From: Mytilinidion resinicola
Taxonomy: Eukaryota; Ascomycota; Dothideomycetes; Mytilinidiales; Mytilinidiaceae
Direction of reading: 5' to 3'
Assembly (NCBI RefSeq): GCF_010093595.1
Contig: NW_022985447.1
Span: 845,218 to 909,217 of the forward strand
DNA length: 64,000 nt
The notes below the pieces were generated by a model. It was not told where the DNA came from. It saw nothing but the letters and a program-made list of their open reading frames with translations, and searched no databases. Numbering within the stretch: position 1 is the first letter of the stretch; every line of letters begins with the position of its first letter. Position numbers and translations under genes: made by a program. Shown here piece after piece: positions 22,301 through 32,883 of this stretch.

Positions 22301-22828
22301 GTACTTACACTGCTCTTATTGGTTATGCGTCTACGTCATTCGTGATTCCGCAGGAGGGGTTATCAGAGGAACATTCGGCTTGGCAAATTACGCTCACCAA
22401 CCTTCTCAAGAGCCTTCAGCATACCGCCGATGATGTCTCAAGCGTGTTGTGTCTTCTATCTTCGAGTATTCTCAACGCCCAGCCGCTCCCGCCGCATCTC
22501 CGTCTACCACGGCCTTACGAACTTGTAAAGCGTCTGCAGACCATGGACAGGGACGTGCTTGATGTAGAACATGTTGCGGAGCCAGCTTATTCGGGGTTTG
22601 CAATTATGCAAATTGCGAGCAAGGCCGTGATTGCGGATTTGCGCACACTTACAGAGTGAGTTGGAGATCTTATACCGTTGAATAGTTGACACTACAGCTA
22701 TCAATAAAGGCGCCTTTGCTAACCCACATAGTCTTATCAGAGAGCTCGTGGGAGAACTCGACTTCTCTTACCGCTATAACGGGCCTTGGCCGGATGCAGA
22801 AAGCCAGGAAAAGGGGAAGAGGTCTTGA
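19399..22828 (+). CDS. ArAE_2-type putative ER/plasma-membrane transporter (DUF2421 family)
   Basis: A 1002-aa polytopic membrane protein. Introns are 19873-19934, 20892-21174 and 22656-22731. The first hydrophobic block (about residues 55-240) matches the six-TM N-terminal domain of fungal proteins related to aromatic-acid exporters; it is followed by a long cytoplasmic region. A second hydrophobic block (about residues 600-770) precedes a typical family segment (GYELQVKKIGQTVATSN, YYPLYLLAPYR). The last exon (22732-22828) encodes LIRELVGELDFSYRYN and a short charged tail. The substrate is unknown; aromatic acids or toxic weak acids are a guess from family. The second intron (283 nt) is unusually long and may hide an extra exon. 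A copy of the last exon occurs in the next gene. Confidence 0.85.
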
Positions 22829-23771
22829 ATGTTTTAGTCACCGGGGTTGGGGCGTTCTATATTCCGATCGCTCCTTTATCACTGAGAAAAGTATTGGATG
22901 ATTAGCACATCCCACCGCCAATTCATATGTTTTACCCGCCGTCACCGCTGCCATCTTCGATCCTTTCGATGTTGTACATACCACTGGAAGCAGTGGCATC
23001 TAGGTAAGCTCCATAGTATCTCCATCCCTCTAGAACTCCGCTGATGAAGTTAGAATCAGATATGGCATCAGCGAAACCGTATCGACAGTTGCAATTCTCG
23101 AATGCCTGCACGCTTTCCTCGCACATTCTGCACTCTTAATGTTGCCCTCTTGAACGATGGACAACGTGAAGCTAAGTCGAGAGGAATTGCAATCACACTG
23201 CTTATAGCTTCATCTAATATAGGAGCTTAAAGGTACAGCAGATTTTAAACGATAAATGGTAGCGAAAGACAACAAATGCTAGTAGTATTCAAGAAACGGC
23301 TACTGAGGTCACGTGAGATGACCACCGACCACTTCTCCCACGAATCTTTGGGTCCAAAAGAGGATCGCTACTCGACTAATATCCACGGTACCAAAAGCTG
23401 TGCCCATTAATGCAGTTTACAGTCGTTTGATTTTCCCGCCACGGTTGGCTAGAATATGGGTACACATCGCGGGCACCAATTGGAAATCGACTTCCGAATG
23501 TAGACGTCCCATTCCAGCGCCATCACGACGGATGTCGTTACCGATCTTCTGAACCACTCGCTCCTTTCCACCTGTAGCGCTTATGCTCACGTAAGTAGCG
23601 TTTGGGAGATCCGAAACACGGCTAGTATGCTGGGCGATTTGGAGCGAATTGATAAATTTCGCTTCCTGGGATTGAGCCTCTTCTTGTAGCCTTCACTGTG
23701 CTTGCAGAGATTTTACTCAAATTCAAGAGGGTCTCATCACCATCCGAAAGAAAGATCTGTGCCATTGAGAG
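22829..23771. other. Intergenic region with possible coding remnants
   Basis: It separates the transporter from the frameshifted SDR. On the minus strand, 23417-23690 keeps about 88 codons open without a start codon and reads like protein. A second minus-strand frame of 64 codons (22932-23126, start MCEESVQAF) also has protein-like composition. I recognise neither; both may be decayed gene pieces. Confidence 0.4.
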
Positions 23772-24878
23772 ATGTCTCACCTTGAAGCCGGAAGCCTTTT
23801 CAATGTCAAGGACATGTTGTTTGTGGTCAGTCTTATCAGAGAGCTCGTGGGAGAACTTGACTTCTCTAACCGCTATAACAGGTCACCGGTGGAGGTACCG
23901 GAATTGGAGCTATGTTTTCAAGAGCTCTTGACATCAACGGCGCGGCAAAGGTCTACATCATCGGCCGTCGGCTCGAGAAACTCCAAGAAGTCGCGCAATC
24001 AGCGGTATGAGCATTTAACATTATTTGCCGGGTCTCAGCTTCTCTATTCCTGTCATCACCTGAGACATCTTAATAATTCTAATGCAGACAAATAACAACA
24101 TAATTCCGATACAAGGCGACATCACCTCCAAAGACTCCCTCGCATCCATCGTTGAGCGGATCACCTCCGAAGTTGGTTTCGTCAATGCCGTGATTGCGAA
24201 CTCGGGCGCCGCGGGCCCTAGACTCGATGCTCTTCCAAAGTCGCCGCCGCCTTCTCTTGCGGAACTTCATAACTTCTTCTGGGCGACGCCCCCTACTGAC
24301 TTCAACGAGACCTTCTTTGTCAACACGACCGCGGCGTTTTACACGCTACTCGCGTTCCTACCGCTGCTCGACGCAAGTAACAAGGACGCAGTGTAAAGAG
24401 CCAGTTTATAGCAACGAGCAGTATTAGTGGGTTTAGTCGCAGACCGGGAATGGGGTATGCATATGCGGCGAGTAAAGCTGCGGTCATTCATCTAGTGAAG
24501 CAGATGAGCACGTGCTTGGCGGACTACCACATCAGGTGCAACAGCTTCTGCCCTGGTATCTATCCAAGTGATATGAGTCAAGTAAGTTCTTGCCAGTCAT
24601 ACGAGTAAGGCCTAGCTAACGATAGTGTCTAGGGTATGATGGGTAAGGATGATCGCACCGCAATGGGTTCGGTCAGTGGAGATGTCGTCCCACTTACTAG
24701 AATCGGGACTGATGAAGTAAATTCCCACTCCGTGGATGTAAGCAGACCTTGCCACTAATGCTTACAGGATGCCGCCGGCGCACTTCTGTTTCTTTGCAGC
24801 CGGGCTGGGGCGTATATCAACGGGAACATACTCATCTCAGATGGTGGGCGAATGTCGATTGTACCGGCTACGTATTGA
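23772..24878 (+). pseudogene. Short-chain dehydrogenase/reductase, frameshifted
   Basis: NAD(P)-dependent SDR. Introns at 23826-23881, 24005-24087, 24582-24632 and 24717-24767 join exons that read well as one protein: VTGGGTGIG cofactor loop just after intron 1, the IANSGAAG region, the catalytic Tyr-Lys in YAYAASKAAV, and a C-terminal INGNILISDGGR. Between LLDASNKDA and the next block (VKSQFIATSSISG) the frame changes at about 24390-24395; in frame zero a TAA follows at once. No GT-AG intron restores it, so one base has been gained or two lost, or this is a sequencing error. The catalytic Ser (SSIS) lies after the break, so the translated product would be inactive. Intron 1 is a copy of the transporter's last exon. 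Confidence 0.8.
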
Positions 24879-25075
24879 ACTTATGGAGGTTCGACGCTGA
24901 CAAGTGCTTGAACGATCTGAGGAGGCCTCGGACGCCGACTGGGTAGTTCACCAGAGAATCAATTCTGTCACACACAAGACCAAATCTCGCGGTCGAAATT
25001 AGGTACGTGAGAAAATGAGCGTCAGGATTGACATTCAAGTCGCGTAAAACATTTATTAGCTACATTGCCAGACCA
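24879..25075. other. Spacer between the SDR and a MITE
   Basis: About 200 bp after the SDR stop codon, ending at the target duplication of the hAT-like element. It probably contains the 3' UTR; nothing else is visible. Confidence 0.5.
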
Positions 25076-25083
25076 TTTCCAAA

Positions 25084-25615
25084 GGGGAGGGCTAATCGTA
25101 CACCCCCTAACGAATAATCGTACACCCCCTTTCGAATGATCATACACCCCCTACTTTACCGCTTCTGATTGGCTCGGAGGTCCGGCAGGAAGCCTCCGAA
25201 CATTCACCCTTACGTCTATCTGCACGTGCATCTCTGCCGTATGTAAGCTCGTACGTGAGACTATACGTGAGGCTATACGAATCGACATGGCTATACAGCC
25301 TCTCCGTTTTACGGCGCATCCTTTCCGATTTGTATAGCCTCACGTACAGCCTCACGTACAGCCTCACGTACAGCCTCACGTACAGCCTCACGTACGAGCT
25401 CACGTACGGCCGTATATACAGCTGCACAAATCAGATAGGCTGCGCTGGAGGCTACATGGCCGCATTTGGAGACAGCATTCGGAATTAGTGAGCAGGTGAA
25501 GCGAGCCAATCGGAAGCTCTGGAGTAACCCTCTAAGCCAGTAAGAAGGCGGTGAAGTGACAGGGGAGTAGGGGGTGTACGATTAGTCATTAGGGGGTGTA
25601 CGATTAGCCCTCCCC
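25084..25615. mobile_element. Non-autonomous hAT-like MITE, complete
   Basis: A 532-bp element bounded by a perfect 27-bp terminal inverted repeat (starts GGGGAGGGCTAATCGTACAC) and flanked by a perfect 8-bp target duplication TTTCCAAA (25076-25083 and 25616-25623), the length made by hAT transposases. The motif TAATCGTACACCCCCT is repeated subterminally on both sides in inverted orientation. The interior is palindromic and carries a 12-bp tandem array. It has no transposase gene. The long minus-strand frame through it (repeated VRLY units) is an artefact of the array. It lies between the converging SDR and MFS genes. Confidence 0.9.
25333..25404. repeat. 12-bp tandem array inside the hAT-like MITE
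   Basis: Six consecutive 12-bp units (TACAGCCTCACG, with variant first and last units). Two inverted units (CGTGAGGCTATA type) lie upstream at about 25254-25279, so the interior can form a large hairpin. Confidence 0.9.
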
Positions 25616-25647
25616 TTTCCAAACGTGTCAACCGGCAAGACAAACGA

Positions 25648-27791
25648 TTACGGGTGTGCCTCGATATGTTTCCGATGATACTTCTCGCCAACAGTCTCCT
25701 CATCTCCTTTCCGTCCCTGCAATGTCGCTGCAACAGACCGCGTCATCAACTTGTCGATATCTATGGATACTGTTAGTACTGCGAGTCTTAAGTTCGTGAT
25801 GGTAAACGAACCTGGGATAAATATGCTAGCGATAATGGCCAGTCCTCCGAATGCTATGCTCACAAGGAAAATTGTTCGATACGCATCCATGTATGCATGC
25901 TTGTATGCAACTGATCCTGCGGCAAGGACCTTGGGGGTCAGACCTTTCACGGCGGCAAGAAGTTTGGGAGACCCGCCGGCTGCGATGGCCGTCATGTAGT
26001 CGGCTACACTAGTAGCTGGCAGACCTGCGGCGATGACGGCAACGGGGACTTGAGATGGGATCGTCTCCCCAACTCGGGTCGCAAGCACGACGCTGTAGAT
26101 GGTGCTGGCGACAGTGCTGATGGCGCTGCGAGAGGATCCTGCAATGCCGGCAGCGGTACCAATTTCCTGCTGATCGGTGATGACGATGGTGCAGATAGGT
26201 AGGACCAAAGACTCATTCCAGCCGACGAAAATGGTCGCGATGAAGACGATTCCCATGGCGGCGTTCGGAGTGTCGGGAGTGCAGACAGCCATCAGACCCA
26301 AGAGAAGGGTGCCGAGAGAAATTACGGTGATACATTGATATTTCCTGTCAACGTCAGTAAATTCACCGCCAAGACTGCATTGGGTAAATATACCAAAATC
26401 CGAGGTTCTTCGCGATACTCCCTATGTTGCCGCCAAATTAGCCCTCATTCCAGACTCCACAAATAATACACAAACGTACCGCCGATTACCTCGCCGGTTG
26501 TGATACCAATACCAACGAGGCACGATACAATTCCAACCCAAGAGGTGCGACCGTTGCCGTAGACAGTTGCTGCCATCTGAGGCCAGATGATTGCTTGCGA
26601 GTAGTAGACGCTAGCACCGAGGGAGAGCGACAGCATCGCTGGCGTAAAGCCCTTGGTTCGGAAAATGTGCATCGGGATCAGAGGCTCCTTGAGATCGACT
26701 AGGGTCTCGTATAGGAAGAGGGCGACCAGGCAGAGGAAACCCACGACGATGAACGAAATGGTCTTCGGATCTTTCCATGGGTAAAGACTGTCACCACCTG
26801 ACGAGAGACCCAGGATGAACTGAGTTGATTATACCCGTTAGTCTTCTCGCACTCTGAAATTACGATGAAGATAGAACTTACTAGGATTAGGCCCGCAGTG
26901 TATAGGAGAAGACCGATGTAATCGAAATTCTTCAGATATAACATCTTGGAGTCTTTACCGTGCTTTTGATGGAATTTGGGCGGGAAATAAAATGCCGCAT
27001 ACAAAATTGCTGTTAGGCCATTCAAGATGATCAAGAGGTAATAGCACCACCTCCATCCGGGACCAGTTTTGGTAATGAAAGAGGTCGAAATAGCAGCTCC
27101 GAAACCAGCAGTAGGCATGCTGAAGATGAAGATGATGGCGTTGGCAATGAAACGATGCCTCACCGGCACGATCTCGCCGCTGATGAATGAGTAGGAGTAA
27201 CCTGTGCAGGCGGACAGCCCGACAAGCGTTTGTCCGCCAATGAGGACGGGAATCGTTTTAGCTGTGGACGCGATGATAGCACCGATGAGGCCGAGCATCG
27301 TTCCGCCTATGAAGAACCAACGGCGGCCGAATATGTCCTATTGTTGAGTATCAGCATATCGTATACGAAAGCTATTCAGCGCAATCTAAGATCGGACGGC
27401 GAGGGACCAACGTACTGATAGACGTCCCACGAGCAGGAGGCCAACGGCCAGACCAATGGTGTACACGAGCGAAAGCCAGATGATGCTGCTTGAAGGACCC
27501 AAAGCTACACTGATGTCTCCAAGCACTGGTGCTATCAACGCAAAACCAGCAGTCGACGCCTGCGAAAACCTCGATTAGCTTCAAAACGGAGAATGACGAG
27601 GAATCACTTACCGCCAAGTTCATTCCAATGGCAAGGAAAGTTCCTATAAAGTACGGTGATCGCCAATAACCTGCGGGCAATTCTTCAGACTCGACAGCGA
27701 AGCCATGGGCAGCGATAGTGTCTTCGCGCTGCAACTCATTGCTGTTGTTGACATGCTCGATAACTTCTGAGTGCTCCTTTTCGACGTCCAT
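25648..27791 (-). CDS. MFS efflux transporter, TRI12-like family
   Basis: A 14-TM-type major facilitator of the fungal TRI12/siderophore-pump group, expected to export small molecules across the plasma membrane. Seven exons (introns 25761-25811, 26345-26393, 26422-26479, 26820-26881, 27338-27415, 27560-27611) give 597 aa without a break. A short acidic N-terminus (VEKEHSEVIEH) precedes TM1 (SPYFIGTFLAIGMNLA). A motif-A-like DIFGRRWFFIGG follows TM2-3. Later helices include GLIL/FILGLSSGGD and YSQAIIWPQMAATVYG. The basic C-terminus ends KYHRKHIEAHP. It is divergently placed to the aldo-keto reductase and shares its promoter, which fits export or uptake of a cluster compound. The substrate cannot be read from sequence. 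Confidence 0.9.
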
Positions 27792-28778
27792 GATCTATGG
27801 CTCTGGAGTTACTTTGAGATTACAAGGTACGAATATGATAGAGTTTGAGCTTGGAATACCAATATATCACCAAGTCACCGGAACAGATATCACAGGGATT
27901 GGGTCACCGGATTTCCGCGGATGTTAAATACTCGACGGACTCCAAGAGGGCACGCGTTCTAAGCGCGGAGTGTCCATAGCCCTGGCAGTCCGAACCGTCT
28001 ACCAATTTGTCGGTATCGCATAGCCGCGATCAGGGGTTGTCTCCTCTCTGAACAGGCTGGGTCGAGATCGCTCCATTCCTTGCGCCCCAGATAGACGTTA
28101 TTGCCCGAGATAGACCGAAACTACAAGACTCTCCAATGAGAGGGTTTGGGGGCCGAGCCCGCGAGAAGATTGAGAGAAAGCGGCGTCAGACCTCACGCCA
28201 GCCTTTGCACAGCTACCCCAGAGCAATGCCCCACTTACCCCAGGTGTGGAACCGATGCTGCGGGTAAGTCTTTGGCTAGTCTTAGGCCGTGCGGGGGTGG
28301 GTCATGAGTTGCCGTTAGCTCTTAGATGGCTCGCATATGTTCATGCGATGGTTTCAGTGTAGTGAAATCCCTGTTCAGGAGAGGAAAAGTATTTCAGAAC
28401 TAATGCGACCATCTTGCAGAGTGCCCTGTCTCAACTGTATCCAGCTAAAAGATGGATGAATTAAAAACAGCGTTAATTTGCCTAGATCCCCGAACGTACG
28501 TGTTTTGAGGAACTATTGTGAAGTCATAGTGTGAGGGTCTTCCGAATGGCGGAAAACAGTACCCGTTCAACGCGATGCACGTCCTGGTCGAAAACATTCC
28601 TTTCGGGTTAGGTAAAGTCTAGTAACGCGTTTCCAACGAGGTAGGTTATGGTGCTCCAATCCATATCCAAGGTTGTTTGTCGATGCTCTAGTGGAAATTT
28701 ACTATACTTCTATTCGTTTCAAGCCAAAGTCAACGTAATCAGCACACCTCTTTCACTTTGAATTTTAACCCTGTGGCC
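27792..28778. promoter_or_regulatory. Divergent promoter region, MFS pump / aldo-keto reductase
   Basis: Nearly 1 kb between two divergent starts with no supported gene. GTCACCGGA occurs twice within 35 bp (about 27872-27910), giving CGG triplets that could bind Zn2Cys6 regulators. No pathway-specific regulator is encoded nearby, so this is only suggestive. Confidence 0.4.
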
Positions 28779-29965
28779 ATGTCTACGCTACCACTCCGTC
28801 GTCTTGGGAAAAATGGTCCTCAGGTATCCGCCATAGGCTTTGGCGCCATGGGGCTAAGCGTCTCATACGGCAAGGTTGACGAAAACAGCTCACGTTTCGA
28901 GGTTCTAGACAAGGCCTTGGAGTTGGGAACAACATTCTGGGATACCTCCGATGTGTGTTAGTATTTCTAGATATGACCCCTGATCTAAGTTACCGAAGCT
29001 AAATGTTGCTAGATGGAGATAGTGAGGATCTTCTACGGTTGTGGTTTGAACGCACAGGAAACCGTGAGAGAATATTCCTCGCCACTAAGTTCGCAGTTAC
29101 CAAAGATGCAGACGGCAAGGCTACGGTCAGGTCTGATGCGAGCTATGTTAAGCAAGCTTGCGATAAGAGCTTGAAGAGGCTTGGAGTTGAAAGGATCGAT
29201 CTTTACTATTGCCATCGTATGGATAAGACTACACCAATTGAGAAGACAGTCGCAGCGATGGCCGAACTCAAGAAGTATGCCACCCTTCTTATCTTTCACT
29301 GGTCATTATGATGCTGACTTGCAAAGGCAGGGCAAAATTGGAGCGATAGGCTTGAGTGAAGTTTCCGCTGCTACCATTCGGCGTGCGGAAAAGTTCCACC
29401 ATATCGATGCGGTACAACTTGAGTACAGTCCCTTCATGCTGGACATCGAGTCGCCTGAAATATATGTATTGCGTACCTGCCGGGAACTAAGCATTGCAAT
29501 AATTGCCTACAGTCCTCTCGGAAGAGGCTTTTTAAATGGTCAAGTCAAGTCACCGGATGACTTTGAAGAAGGCGATTTCAGAAAACATGCACCAAGATAC
29601 AGCAAAGAGAACTTCCCGAAGAATTTACGCCTCGTGGAGAATCTTCAGAAACTTGCAATAGAGAAGGAGTGCATTCCTGGACAACTAACTCTGGCGTGGA
29701 TTCTTGCTCAAGGCGAGGATGTTATCCCGATTCCGTAAGTGCACACTCACTTCAGAGTATATGCTTTTCCTAACGCTTGTCTAGTGGAACGAAGAAGGTG
29801 AAATATTTGGAAGAGAACGTCAACGCAGCCAAGATCAAACTGTCGCATACCGAGATTCAGAACATCCGAGCTGAGATTGAAAAGGTCGAAGTCGTGGGCG
29901 ACAGGTATCCCGCATTCTTTCAACAGTACAGCTTTGGAGACACTCCGCCTCTCAGGGAGACATGA
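28779..29965 (+). CDS. Aldo-keto reductase
   Basis: NADPH-dependent oxidoreductase of the (beta/alpha)8 AKR family (yakC/pyridoxal-reductase-like group), reducing aldehydes or ketones in the cytosol. Introns 28957-29012, 29275-29326 and 29735-29784 give 342 aa, the usual length. The catalytic tetrad is recognisable: Asp in TTFWDTSDV and Tyr of the VYGDSEDLL formed across splice 1, Lys in FLATKFAV, and His in DLYYCHR. The cofactor region shows AYSPLGRGFLNG and, across splice 3, PGTKKVKYLEENVNAA. I start at ATG 28779, as the family N-terminus (LPLRRLGKNGPQVSAIGFGAMG) begins right after it. It appears intact. Confidence 0.93.
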
Positions 29966-30113
29966 GGCCGGTATAAAACGGCGGAGATTGTCCTCTGGAG
30001 GGTATATTCGTGTCATCTCTTTAGGGCCAAAGTACGTAGTGGCATATCCGTGTGCCCGAACTCAGATGAGTTGGTGTTGAGCTTTTCAAATGGCTCGTTG
30101 ATATATACATCTA

Positions 30114-30925
30114 CTAGCATACCCACCCGCCGTCAATAACTTGTACAGTACCAGTGATATATTGCGTCTCATCACAGAGCAACCACGTAATCAACGACGC
30201 AACTTCCTGTGACTCTCCTTTTCTCATGATCTGACATTTCCAAACTTGCTCTCCACCTCTTGCAGCCACGGATTTCTGCTGCATTGGACCCTCAATCATG
30301 CCACTACCCAGAGGTTAGACTATCTTACAGATAAAGGTTAATGTACAACTTACGGTGCAATGCAGTTGATCCTGATTTCTCTCTCTCCAACCTCTTTCGC
30401 TGCCGTTCTGCTCAACCCAATCACCGCATGCTTACTCGCCGTGTATGCCGCATTCTTCGGGAACCCAATCACCCCACAAATACTCGCTGCGTTGACCATA
30501 CTCCCCTTATCCTTCATATGCCCTAGCTCTGCTCGCATGCAGTGCATTACGCCATGCAAGTTGACGTCGATAACAAAGTTCCAGTCGTCATCGTTCAGGT
30601 CCTGAACCCGCTCTTTGTTGATACACTTAGGAACCACGCCCGCTAGGTTGACTGCACCATCTAGCTGGCCGAAAGCTTCGACAGTTTTGGCGATCCACTC
30701 GTTAACAGCGGCGCCGGAGCGCACGTCTACGACTGTGGAGAGGACTTTGCCGGTGCTGACGGCTTCGATTTCTTTGGTCTTTTCCGCGAGCGCGTCGGAA
30801 GAGATGTCGCAGATTGAGAGGTGAGTTCCTTGCCGGGCGAGGAGTAGAGCGGTTTGGAAGCCGATGCCTGAGGCGCCGCCTGTGAGGGCAATGACTTTGC
30901 CTTTGATGTCGTAGTCGATGGGCAT
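30114..30925 (-). CDS. Short-chain dehydrogenase/reductase, intact
   Basis: A classical SDR of 253 aa with one intron (30304-30353). Key residues are all present: ALTGGASGIGFQTA cofactor loop, CDIS acidic beta-2 end suggesting NAD(H) preference, NLAGVV, catalytic Ser in NAASICG, and Tyr-x3-Lys in YTASKHAV. The C-terminus ends in ITGTVQVIDGGW as usual. It is divergent from the alcohol dehydrogenase gene and convergent with the aldo-keto reductase. This is the only one of the three SDR genes in the block that remains open. Confidence 0.92.
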
Positions 30926-31652
30926 GATGAGGAGAGTTTGGAAGTGGCTAAAGTGGGCTTGGAAGGTACGAACGCGATAGAATCGACGCAGGGAAGTTAT
31001 CAGATAATTGTAGAAGAGTGGTCGACCTTCACAAAACTGAGTAAGATAAAACTAGACTATTCTCTGCAGCAAGCTACCGTAATCGGATAACCCTCGGCAT
31101 TCCCGATTCTAAGGTCTCACGACCTGTCCTCCAAAACCAGCCGGAAAGCTGATGCGTGCTGTGTGGAGAAGTACATTCGCACAGCCAGGCATATCCGCAT
31201 GTCTTCTCCGCCGCGACCGTACCTCCCAAGAGGAACGGATAGGCGGGTTGTCATGAGTTCTGTTGGACGCGTAGGAGGGGTTTATGAAGCAGTCAGGAGT
31301 TCAAAGTATATGCGGGGTTAATGCAAAGCTCAACAGTTCACGCTGGCGCTAGTGGCTAGTGGAGATCTAGTGAACGTGCTATCGATAGCCGTCCGCGGAA
31401 TGTGGGGTAGCGGGGAAGTGGATAATAAGGCTGACTTGCCCCTGTCTCTCACACTCTGGAGAATGATAGCCGTCTCGAATCAGGCTGGGAGCAAGGTAGT
31501 TGTATCAAATTGGCGAAGCGTCGACCGATCCATGGGGAACGTCCTAACAGTCCGCTTTAGTGTCCTTTCTGGTCCTAGGTAATTTACCGCATACGGACAT
31601 GACAGTAAGTGAAAGGGCTCTACGCAATATACTCTACCATTGAATTTTGGAG
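30926..31652. promoter_or_regulatory. Divergent promoter region, SDR / alcohol dehydrogenase
   Basis: About 730 bp between divergent starts. No gene is supported. It presumably carries the promoters of both oxidoreductases; I see no outstanding operator. Confidence 0.45.
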
Positions 31653-32805
31653 ATGATGAAGGCAGCGCAATGGGATCCAGTCCGCTTCCCCCTTAACTCA
31701 GTTGATACAAACTCATGCTAACACTCGCCGCAGTCCCAAAAGAAGGTCGTGGTCAACACGATTCCAATCCCCTCGCCGGGAGAGAACCAATTCCTCGTCA
31801 AGATTGGATCAGCTTCCTTATGCCACAGCGATTTCATGTCCACGGCTATGCCGCACAAAGAGCCCATCACTATCGGCCATGAAGGTGCTGGATACGTTCA
31901 CAAGCTACACCCATCCGCTGAGAATAAAGGCTTCAGACTTGGCGATGCCATAGGCTTCACCTATATCATTGATTGTTGCTTCGAATGTGAAGGTTGTAAG
32001 GTCCATAACAACCACTGCCTGGTGCAGGAGAGCCATACGCAAGGCTTCACTGCGCCGGGACTTTTCGCGGACTATGCACTCGTGGATTATCATAGTGCTA
32101 TTCTACTACCAGAATCTTTGTCTGTAAAGACCGCGTCCCCTATGTTTTGCGCGGGCATCACAGGTAATTACGTCCCAATTCAATTCGAGCAGGGTTCCTT
32201 GGGAAATTCGATGTTGACATCGAATAGCATTCCATTGTGTCGACTCTTGCCACCTTCAACCAGGGCAATGGCTAGTCATCATCGGCTGCGGTGGTCTTGG
32301 CCAGCTGGCAACTCAGTACGCAAAGGCGATGGGCTTCCGCGTCGTCGGCGTTGATATCAACGATAATATTCTCGCAACAGTGAAGCGGCAAGGCGCAGAC
32401 GCAGTCTTCAACTCCGTCACGAACCCGAACTATGTAGACGAAGTGAAAGCATTCATGGACCGAGGCCCCAACAAAGGTGCCGATGCTGTGGCAGTATTCT
32501 CCGCTGCAGATGCCGCCTACAGGAGTGCTCCGCCGCTGGTGAAGCTGGGCGGTATCATCATGGTTGTGGGCTTGCCGAAAAACGGAGTAACATTTGATGC
32601 TTTGGACATTGCGAGAGGCACTTTCCAAGTTAGAGGTGATAGTACGGGGACTCCGGATCGGATGAAGAAAGCGATCGACTTTTCGGCGAAGCATGGCATA
32701 GCGTCCGAGGTGGAGGTGTATCCAAGTTTAGAGAGCGTGAACGATATGGTGGAAAAGATGAGAAGAGGAGAAAGCACGAAGAGGATGGTAGTTTCATTCG
32801 ATTAA
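31653..32805 (+). CDS. Zinc-dependent alcohol dehydrogenase (MDR)
   Basis: Medium-chain alcohol dehydrogenase of 344 aa, oxidising alcohols or reducing aldehydes with NAD(P). Introns are 31680-31733 (unusual donor GTCCGC) and 32164-32227. The catalytic zinc ligands are seen in SLCHSD and GHEGAGYV; the structural-zinc lobe has the Cys cluster C-x2-C-x2-C ending in NNHC. The Rossmann loop is VIIGCGGLGQLATQ, and the segment before it reads AFHCVDSCHLQPGQW once intron 2 is removed. The start could be the second Met at 31656 (MKAAQW). It appears complete. Confidence 0.9.
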
Positions 32806-32883
32806 AGTTAAATAGGGAATGCCAACATATTGCCAGAATGACACTGATGTAGTGTTTCTCATACTTCAACCACAACCTGTGCT

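Noticed and set aside
17598..22828. GGPP synthase plus transporter as the start of a diterpene cluster
   Set aside because: No terpene cyclase and no adjacent P450; the synthase looks like the general cellular enzyme and the oxidoreductase block begins after another intergenic gap.
25254..25404. Possible CRISPR-like array
   Set aside because: The units are contiguous 12-mers without spacers, inside a transposable element in a eukaryotic genome.
25140..25427. Frame with repeated VRLY units
   Set aside because: It is entirely inside the hAT-like MITE and produced by its 12-bp tandem array.
32164..32320. Longer intron 2 in the alcohol dehydrogenase ending at CTTCAACCAG
   Set aside because: It would delete the conserved segment AFHCVDSCHLQ before the Rossmann fold; the 64-nt intron ending GAATAG restores it in frame.
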